64,000 nt of DNA. Source: Deltaproteobacteria bacterium. Its GTDB lineage: Bacteria > Myxococcota > Kuafuiibacteriia > Kuafuiibacteriales > Kuafuiibacteriaceae. Below are positions 58,101 through 64,000 of this stretch, piece after piece (the stretch's first letter is position 1; each line of letters begins with the position of its first letter). A model generated the notes under the pieces. It did not search any database. It saw only the letters and a program-made list of their open reading frames with translations, and was not told where the DNA came from. The stretch is from positions 1,550,001 through 1,614,000 of the forward strand of contig JADJPE010000005.1 in the NCBI GenBank assembly GCA_016713425.1, written 5' to 3'. A program made the position numbers and the translations under genes.

Positions 58101-60705
58101 CTGGTCCAATGTGACCCAAGCACCGCGCCAGAGTCTGTACACGCGTGCGGGCATCGTCTTGTTGATGGGGAGCGGCGCCTTCTTGGCCGCCACGCTGCTC
58201 CTCGGTCACCTACTGGTGCGCGAGACCAAGGCGCGAATACTCGACGAGCGCGTTGCGTTCGCCCGGAGTGTCGGCATCTTCATTGAAGATCGCCTGCGAA
58301 GCGACCTCTTGGCTCTCTCACAGGCCGCTGAAGATATGGCGCCCACCGGCGAACCGGAGGTGGAAGCACCAGAAGCGACATCGTTCGCGTCGCCGGGGCG
58401 CATGGATGGTCTCGACGCGCGTCGCATCTGGCAGCGCGCTGCGGAGCGAAGCCTCTTCAAGGGCGGGATCGCGGTGTTGACGCTCGACGCGGACGCAAAA
58501 AGAGAGGTCTTCCTCGAAGCACCGGCTGGTTCGATTCGTCAGTTGCCGGGAGATGTGCTCGAGGAGGTCTCTGCGCGCGCGAACAGCCGAAATCGGCTCG
58601 AGCTCTCGACGCTGTCCGATCGGACGTTGTCGAACGTCGTGACGCTTCGGAACGACGCCGGTGGCGCTGCAGTGGGCGCTGGAGCGGAGGATGGGGCGGA
58701 CGATCGGGCGGAAGCTGGAGCGGAAGATGGAGCGGAAGATCAGGCGGAGCGACTGATGATGGTCCTCCCTCTGGCGCGACCGTGGCACGACAAGCCCGCC
58801 TACCTCGTCGGACTGCCGGGTCCAGGTATCGATGAGCTGCTCGGCCGCCTCGAGGGGTCTCCGTCTGATGATGGTGTCGGATACGGCCGGAGTGAGGATG
58901 GGTATCGTAGCGGTGGGGGTGCCGGTGGCGGTGGGGGTGCCGAGCTGCGCCTGGTCGACAGCAAGGGCGTTGTCGTCGCGTGCTCTCATCGCGATCATCT
59001 GCAACACGAAGCCGACCACGAAGGCATTCTTTCGCGCGCGATCGCGCAGCGCCGGGAGTTTCGCGGCGAATGTCATTCGTGCCACGAGGAAGGGGGCCGG
59101 CAGGCGCGCCGAACCGAGATCCTCGCCTTCGCGCCGCTACCGACCCTGTCGCTTGGGCTGAAGGTGGTTCAGTCCGAGAACCGAGCTTTGGCGCCGGCAT
59201 TTACGCTTCGCAATGAGCTCATCATTTTGGGTGCTGGTCTCATCCTGCTGTTCGTGACGTTCAGTCTTCTCGCGGTCCATAGCATCGTGCGCCCGGTTGT
59301 TCTGCTCACGAACGCGGTGCGTGCGTCCGAAGAGGAAGATCGGCCGATGGGATTCCGCGCGATGGCGCTGCGTCCGATGGCCAACGATGAAGTGGGTGAG
59401 TTGGCGCGTGCGCTCGAGCTTTGGCGTCGGCGAACCTTCGAGTCGATGGAGGCTCTCGATGCGCATCGACGCGCATTGCGCGAGGAGAGCGAGGCGATCC
59501 GACGCCATCTGGACGCGCTGCAGATCATCTCGGATCGATCGATGCAGAAGCCGAGTCTTGAGGATCTCTTGCTGTGTGCGCTCGATCGGCTCCTTCTGCT
59601 CTCTGGGCGTACGTGCGGCTTGCTCAAGATCGAACTTCCAGATCGCGTCGTCGATGCCCGACGTCTCCTCGACGCCGAGCGGGCCGAGGGCCTCTTCGCG
59701 GATCTCTTGCGAACGAGGGAGCCGACTGACGAGGAGAAGCTGGACCCGTTCGAGTGCGAAGGGCGCGGGCTCCATCGAATTTTGGGGTGCGTGTCCAGTC
59801 CGGCGCCCAGCGTTCGATTGAGTCTCGTCGTGGCTACCGAGGCGGATCCGGACGACGGCGGGGAGCCCGAGGCGTCATCGGGCAACGCATCGCCAGACGC
59901 CGTGCCGATGTGGACGAGCTCCTTGCTGCGTCATGTGGCGATGTGTTCCTCTCACCTTCTCCTTCAGGACGTGATCGAAGAGCGCCGGCATCAGCAGGGG
60001 TTGTTTCTGCGGCGCGTGCTCGAGGCCCAGGAGGACGAACGGCGTCGAGTCGCGCGCGACCTGCACGATACCGTCGCTCAGGACCTCTCGGCGCTCCGCC
60101 TCGAGATCGAGCGGATGGTGCCCCACGCCAAGGACGCGGGCGTGCGGGCGTCTCTTTCCATGCTCGAGTCTCGCTCCCAAGAGATGTTGGAGACGGTCCG
60201 CGGAATTCTTGGGAATCTTCGGCTCTCGATGCTCGAGAACCTTGGACTCGTGGCGGCGCTCAAGTGGTTGCTCGACCGCATCGAGAGAGAAACGAAGATC
60301 AGGACCCACTTCTTGTTGGATGGACCCGAATTCGTGCGCCTCGATTATCACTCATCCCTTGCGCTCTTTCGGATTCTTCAGGAATCCTTGCAGAACGTCG
60401 TGCAGCACGCAGATGCCGACCATGTTTTCGTGACTTTGAAGACGGGTTCGGAGGAGATCGAGATGCTCATCGAGGATGATGGTTCTGGCTTCGATGTTTC
60501 GTCTCGTCTCAAGAAGCGAACAGAGACCGACCTAAGAGGCTTCGGATTGGTCGGGATGGAAGAACGTGCGCGTTCGGTCGGTGGTCGCATCGAGCTCACC
60601 TCGGCGCCGAGTGAAGGAACCTCGGTGAAAGTGACGATTCCGTTTCGGCTCTCATCCGAGATCTCGGGCGACCTCCCTAGTCGTGCGAAGGAGGAGCGAG
60701 CGTGA
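58075..60705 (+). CDS. Sensor histidine kinase with heme-c motif in the periplasmic domain
   Basis: An 876-residue two-component kinase. TM1 is at about 24-47 and TM2 at about 379-402, so residues 48-378 form a large periplasmic sensor domain that contains CHSCH at 333-337, a CxxCH heme-attachment motif. A HAMP-like segment follows (SIVRPVVLLTNAVRA...), then a possible GAF-type region (about 475-630). The kinase core is HisKA_3 with phospho-acceptor His664 in RRVARDLHDTVAQDL and a HATPase with FRILQESLQNVVQHA and GFGLVGMEERARSVGG. An Ala/Glu/Asp/Gly repeat sits in the sensor domain (about 58680-58745). It overlaps the cytochrome gene by 26 bases and the regulator gene by GTGA, so it is co-expressed with the cytochromes. 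Heme or redox sensing is inference. Confidence 0.88.
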   Translation: MASSSPRADWSNVTQAPRQSLYTRAGIVLLMGSGAFLAATLLLGHLLVRETKARILDERVAFARSVGIFIEDRLRSDLLALSQAAEDMAPTGEPEVEAPEATSFASPGRMDGLDARRIWQRAAERSLFKGGIAVLTLDADAKREVFLEAPAGSIRQLPGDVLEEVSARANSRNRLELSTLSDRTLSNVVTLRNDAGGAAVGAGAEDGADDRAEAGAEDGAEDQAERLMMVLPLARPWHDKPAYLVGLPGPGIDELLGRLEGSPSDDGVGYGRSEDGYRSGGGAGGGGGAELRLVDSKGVVVACSHRDHLQHEADHEGILSRAIAQRREFRGECHSCHEEGGRQARRTEILAFAPLPTLSLGLKVVQSENRALAPAFTLRNELIILGAGLILLFVTFSLLAVHSIVRPVVLLTNAVRASEEEDRPMGFRAMALRPMANDEVGELARALELWRRRTFESMEALDAHRRALREESEAIRRHLDALQIISDRSMQKPSLEDLLLCALDRLLLLSGRTCGLLKIELPDRVVDARRLLDAERAEGLFADLLRTREPTDEEKLDPFECEGRGLHRILGCVSSPAPSVRLSLVVATEADPDDGGEPEASSGNASPDAVPMWTSSLLRHVAMCSSHLLLQDVIEERRHQQGLFLRRVLEAQEDERRRVARDLHDTVAQDLSALRLEIERMVPHAKDAGVRASLSMLESRSQEMLETVRGILGNLRLSMLENLGLVAALKWLLDRIERETKIRTHFLLDGPEFVRLDYHSSLALFRILQESLQNVVQHADADHVFVTLKTGSEEIEMLIEDDGSGFDVSSRLKKRTETDLRGFGLVGMEERARSVGGRIELTSAPSEGTSVKVTIPFRLSSEISGDLPSRAKEERA
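58680..58745 (+). repeat. Coding minisatellite in the sensor domain
   Basis: GGAGCGGAAGATGGA-like units encode the acidic EDGAEDGADD-type insert. It lies between the TM1-proximal part and the CxxCH-bearing part of the sensor domain. Confidence 0.75.
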
Positions 60706-61367
60706 CGGGCAGAGTTCGTGTGATCCTCGCCGACGACCACACCGTGCTTCGCGTTGGCTTGCGTGCTTTCCTCAGCGAGCAGAGCGACCCCGAAATCGAC
60801 GTCGTCGCCGATTGCGCTTCCGCGGAGGAGGCGGCCGAGCTCGTAGACAAACATCACCCGGACCTTCTGCTTCTCGACCTCAACATGCCCGGGCTCGGCG
60901 GGATCGGAGGTGTCCTCGAGATTCGACGGCGTGGATCGAAGGTCGCGATTCTCATCGTCAGTCAGTACGCCGAACCCGAATCAGTGCGCCGCGCGCTCGA
61001 GGCCGGCGCGAACGGCTACATCGTCAAGACGGCGCGTGGCGAGGAACTGGTCTCGGCCATTCGGGCCGTGATGAACGGCGGGACGTATGTCGATCCGACG
61101 CTCGCCGGTGCGCTCATTCGACCGGCACGGAACGACTCCACCCCAGACTCCGACGATGAGGCCCTGGCTCGACTGACGGCTCGCGAGCGCCAGGTGCTTC
61201 GTCTCATCGCCGAAGGCTACAGCAACAAAGAGATCGCGCAGGCGCTCGACATCGCCGTAAAAACCGCGATGGCACACCGCGCGAACTTGATGGAGAAGCT
61301 CAACATCCACAATCGGTCGATGCTCACACGTTTTGCCATTCGCATGGGGGTCGCCACCGATACCTGA
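60702..61367 (+). CDS. NarL/FixJ-type response regulator
   Basis: A 221-residue transcription factor. The receiver domain has the acidic pair DD (11-12), phospho-acceptor Asp59 in LLLLDLNMPG, and the conserved Lys in NGYIVKTA. The LuxR-type HTH domain (about 155-215) reads LTARERQVLRLIAEGYSNKEIAQALDIAVKTAMAHRANLMEKLNI. Its GTG overlaps the kinase stop, so it is the cognate regulator and ends the redox operon. Targets are unknown, but the operon's own promoter is an obvious candidate. Confidence 0.95.
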   Translation: MTGRVRVILADDHTVLRVGLRAFLSEQSDPEIDVVADCASAEEAAELVDKHHPDLLLLDLNMPGLGGIGGVLEIRRRGSKVAILIVSQYAEPESVRRALEAGANGYIVKTARGEELVSAIRAVMNGGTYVDPTLAGALIRPARNDSTPDSDDEALARLTARERQVLRLIAEGYSNKEIAQALDIAVKTAMAHRANLMEKLNIHNRSMLTRFAIRMGVATDT

Positions 61368-61422
61368 ACGGGCATGAGCTCGGGCACGGCCGAGGCCAAA
61401 GGTTTCCTACGTCCGAGGCTCC

Positions 61423-61451
61423 CTACGTTGAGTCGGCTACGTTGAGTCGCC
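61423..61451. repeat. 14-bp direct repeat CTACGTTGAGTCG(G/C), two copies plus partials
   Basis: It lies in the 93-base gap between the convergent regulator and hypothetical genes. It is the only content of that gap; no terminator hairpin was seen there. Confidence 0.75.
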
Positions 61452-61460
61452 TACGTCGTC

Positions 61461-62837
61461 TTACTTCAGAAGGTTGCGTCGGAAGTCACGCAGCAAGTCG
61501 CCGATGTCTTGGCGGTCGAGGTCGCGGCGCAGAGCTTTCCACGCCTGCTGAATCTCGCGCTGCGCGGCCCCACGTTCATGTTTTGGGGCATCCAACATGG
61601 CTACGACTTGGTCCTCGATCGCGCCCATGTCGGTCACCAGATCGATGAGCCGCTCTCTCATTTCGGCATGCGTCCCGGGGTCGATCAAGGTGTTGGGAAA
61701 CTCGTCCGCCAGGCTAAGCGCCGCTCGAAGTTGCTTCCGTGCGTTATGGAACAGCTCTTGATGGCTCTGCTTTTCGAGCTTGGATGTTTGACGAAGCCTT
61801 TTGAATTTCGCGAAGACGTCGTCCAACATGCCCCTCATCAGCCGCGCGACCGTCTGATGTCCGCCGTGCTCGGCTTTCGGATGCGCGGGCACGCCGCCCC
61901 AGTAGTGTTCAGAGAGCTTTCGCTTTTGCTGTGGTACCGCCGGCGTTCGAAGCGGCGATCCCAAATAATCCCGCTGATCTGGGACGCTCGCCAAGAACTC
62001 TGCCTTCCACTGGAGCACGGCCGATCGCTCCTTCGCCACACGATCGCTGTGTCGATACACAACCTGATCGTCGGGACGAACGCCGTCACTCCAGCGGCCA
62101 GTCGACGGATCCATGGACGCGATCGCCCGACCCTGAGCATCGAACTCATCCTTGAAATGCCCGATGAGTTCGTACCCGCGGTCGAGCATCTTGCGGAGTG
62201 CTCGGAGCGGATCCCCTGAAGCCGAGTTTCCGTACGCGTACGGGAAGACGTCCAGCCCCGTGCGCAGATTCAAGATCTGCTTTCTGACCGCCTTCACGCG
62301 TTCGTGATGGGGTTGCATCGAGGCCCCCAATGTTCGGACGGCTTCAACGGCGACATCGAGCCGAGCGAGAAGCGAGCGCCTCGCCAGCTCTACATAGGAT
62401 GTCTCGTCGGCGTCGGCCTGCGCTGGCCGTTCCGTCTGCGCTGGCACTTCGTCCGGCGCCGGCGCGGCGGCCTGCGCCGGGACCGCAGCCTGCACGGGCG
62501 CTGCGCTTTGCGCTCGCGCGCCGGTCGCGCCCCAAGCCGACGAGGAGGGTAGGCGACCGATCGGGGCTGCAACGGGGGCTGCAACGCGGGCGGCCGACGA
62601 AGACGGGTTGAGCGAGGTCGCGGTGATTGCGGGGAACGAAGGGCATGAAGGGACCGAAGGGAACGACGGCAACGACAGGAACGAAGGGAATGCGGGCGAT
62701 GCCACCCGTGAGGTGGCCGGTGCTGGCGCGGTAGGCGGTGCGGGACGCAGGGATGTTGGCGTTTGCGCGCCGTGCACTCCCGGCGTGGTCGTTGGTCGCG
62801 TGATTCCGGATCGGCGGGAAGGCGCGGTCAGCGTCAT
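61461..62837 (-). CDS. Hypothetical protein with low-complexity N-terminus and helical C-terminus
   Basis: A 458-residue protein of unknown family. The first ~140 residues are Ala/Pro/Gln/Ser-rich repeats. From about 150 the protein becomes mostly helical and charged (SLLARLDVAVEAVRTLGASMQPHHERVKAVRKQIL...; ELFHNARKQLRAALSLADEFPNTLID). No catalytic motif, signal peptide or TM helix is visible. The frame opens at 63035; the ATG at 62837 is preferred because residues before it are unlike the rest. A structural or scaffolding role is possible; nothing supports a specific function. Confidence 0.6.
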   Translation of the reverse strand: MTLTAPSRRSGITRPTTTPGVHGAQTPTSLRPAPPTAPAPATSRVASPAFPSFLSLPSFPSVPSCPSFPAITATSLNPSSSAARVAAPVAAPIGRLPSSSAWGATGARAQSAAPVQAAVPAQAAAPAPDEVPAQTERPAQADADETSYVELARRSLLARLDVAVEAVRTLGASMQPHHERVKAVRKQILNLRTGLDVFPYAYGNSASGDPLRALRKMLDRGYELIGHFKDEFDAQGRAIASMDPSTGRWSDGVRPDDQVVYRHSDRVAKERSAVLQWKAEFLASVPDQRDYLGSPLRTPAVPQQKRKLSEHYWGGVPAHPKAEHGGHQTVARLMRGMLDDVFAKFKRLRQTSKLEKQSHQELFHNARKQLRAALSLADEFPNTLIDPGTHAEMRERLIDLVTDMGAIEDQVVAMLDAPKHERGAAQREIQQAWKALRRDLDRQDIGDLLRDFRRNLLK

Positions 62838-62970
62838 GATCAGGTGCTGCTCTTGAAAAGCATCGCCTTCAGATCCGCCAGCGAAAAAGCAACGACTCGG
62901 ATGGAAGGCGGGTCGTTCATGCTGTGAGGACCGAGAGAAGGGGTCACTCCAAGAACACGCGAGGGGCACC

Positions 62971-63885
62971 TCAAGATGATGTGCTGACGAATACATGAGC
63001 GAGCGCTTCCCGAATCGAGCCGTGGCGAAAGACATAGCCGGCGGCCTCGGTGCGCCGTGGGATCACGCGCTGCGAACTCAGGATGACCTCGCTCATCTCG
63101 CCGAACATCGCTTGGAGCGCGACCTGCGGCACGGGCACCAAGGCGGGCCGCTTGAGCACCTTGGCGAGTGCTTTGGTGAAGTCGGCGTTGGTGACCGGAT
63201 GCGGGGCCACGGCATTGAGTGTGCCCCGTAGGTCTGGCGTGTACGCGGCGTGCAGCATCACACCGACCGCATCTTCCGAATGAACCCACGACATCCACTG
63301 GCGACCGGAGCCGAGCCGTCCTCCGATACCCATCCGGAACGGCGTGAGCATACGCGCGAGGGCTCCGCCGCTTGCGCTCAAGACGAGCCCAAAGCGGATG
63401 CAGACGACGCGGATGCCCAACGCTTCCGCCGCCACCGCCTCGCTCTCCCAGTCGGCACAGACCTGAGCCAAGAAACCGCGACCGACGGCCGCGTCTTCGT
63501 CGAGTACTTCGTCGCCCCGGTCGCCATAGTAGCCAATCGCTGACGCTGAGATGAGCGCCTTGGGCCGATCGTGCGCATCGAGACCTGCGAGGCCCGCTAC
63601 GAGGTTCTGGGTTCCGATGACTCGACTGTCACGGATGCGGTTCCGCTTCTCGATTGTCCAGCGGCCGTCCGCGACCGGCTCACCCGCGAGGTTGAACACG
63701 ACGTCGGTGCCACGAAGTGCCTCGGCGGGCGGCGGTCCGGCATCCGGAGTCCACGCATGGGCCGTGACGTTTCCAAGTTGCTCGACGGCCTTGTCGGGGT
63801 TTCGGCTGAGGATGATTGGTTTTACGAAGTGAGGTCTTAGCGCCCGACCGAGAAGTCCTGTTGCTCCGGTGACCGCGGCGCGCAT
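62971..63885 (-). CDS. TIGR01777/YfcH-type NAD(P)-dependent epimerase
   Basis: A 304-residue short-chain/extended SDR-like protein. The N-terminus has the nucleotide-binding VTGATGLLGRAL. It continues with FNLAGEPVADGRW, LISASAIGYYGDRGDE (Ser/Tyr active-site region) and GRQWMSWVHSEDAV, which are characteristic of the TIGR01777 (YfcH, SulA-like) family of sugar-nucleotide-epimerase-like proteins. The C-terminal segment VTNADFTKALAKVLKRPA is also typical. The family is widespread, but its physiological substrate is not firmly established. The remaining 115 bases to the right window edge hold nothing I can support. Confidence 0.92.
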   Translation of the reverse strand: MRAAVTGATGLLGRALRPHFVKPIILSRNPDKAVEQLGNVTAHAWTPDAGPPPAEALRGTDVVFNLAGEPVADGRWTIEKRNRIRDSRVIGTQNLVAGLAGLDAHDRPKALISASAIGYYGDRGDEVLDEDAAVGRGFLAQVCADWESEAVAAEALGIRVVCIRFGLVLSASGGALARMLTPFRMGIGGRLGSGRQWMSWVHSEDAVGVMLHAAYTPDLRGTLNAVAPHPVTNADFTKALAKVLKRPALVPVPQVALQAMFGEMSEVILSSQRVIPRRTEAAGYVFRHGSIREALAHVFVSTSS

Positions 63886-64000
63886 GTCTGGCTTGTAGCG
63901 GTGAGCGTGGTGAGAGACAAGTTCATGCGCCTCTGTCCCTTCGTTCCTTCGTTGGTGCGCGCCTGTTTTGAACTTTGTTGATCGTGGCGGGCAACGACCC

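Noticed and set aside
61509..62219. A 236-codon plus-strand frame opposite the hypothetical gene.
   Set aside because: It has no motif, and the minus-strand frame shows sensible helical periodicity and a low-complexity to folded transition.

Overview
The window reads as chromosomal DNA from a high-GC Gram-negative bacterium, most likely a myxobacterium or a relative (Myxococcota / former Deltaproteobacteria). This is inferred from several traits: many lipoproteins and PEGA-type proteins, a MopE-like metal-binding motif, a MYXO-CTERM-like tail, a Ser/Thr kinase with a C-terminal PATAN/DUF4388 domain, giant multiheme cytochromes, and simple-sequence linkers in most large proteins. No rRNA, tRNA or CRISPR array was seen.

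Layout. 1-8.6 kb: a lipoprotein cut by the window edge, a rhodanese-MoeB fusion, an iron alcohol dehydrogenase, a CARDB-type surface protein, a small Cys-rich lipoprotein and a composite ORF ending in a formylglycine-generating-enzyme-like domain. 8.7-12.3 kb: glycerate 2-kinase, a WaaP-like probable pseudokinase and a PEGA protein. 12.4-15.1 kb: a HAD-type gene split by an IS110-family element. 15.0-30.9 kb: a double-domain 6-phosphofructokinase, lipoproteins, a membrane GT2 glycosyltransferase, a Ser/Thr kinase, a metzincin-like lipoprotein, a HEAT-repeat protein, a HicB-like protein, a two-CW protein, and an ECF sigma / anti-sigma / secreted-protein cluster. 31.0-41.0 kb: a tightly overlapping five-gene operon (DUF4175, peptidase MA with TPR, MoxR ATPase, DUF58, BatA-like VWA protein). 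41.0-45.4 kb: two tandem serine beta-lactamase-fold paralogues and an SGNH hydrolase. 45.4-47.2 kb: a group II intron with its reverse transcriptase. 47.3-53.5 kb: a GST, a papain-like thiol hydrolase, and an operon of PEGA lipoprotein, M28 peptidase and membrane zincin. 53.8-61.4 kb: a redox operon with a 24-25-heme lipoprotein, a multiheme-cytochrome b fusion, a sensor kinase carrying its own CxxCH motif in the periplasmic domain, and a NarL-type regulator. 61.5-63.9 kb: a hypothetical protein and a TIGR01777 epimerase.

Most notable: (1) the IS110 element can be bounded from the sequence. Removing 13087-14584 rejoins the host frame exactly at a HAD motif IV, and its 235-nt left end repeats the insertion-site flank and folds into hairpins, as expected for a bridge RNA. 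(2) The cytochrome/sensor operon appears to couple trans-periplasmic electron flow to a heme-bearing two-component system. (3) Minisatellites are unusually dense inside genes and between them.

All assignments come from reading motifs by eye. No database search was run. Start codons are choices among in-frame ATG/GTG/TTG codons and are justified where it matters.
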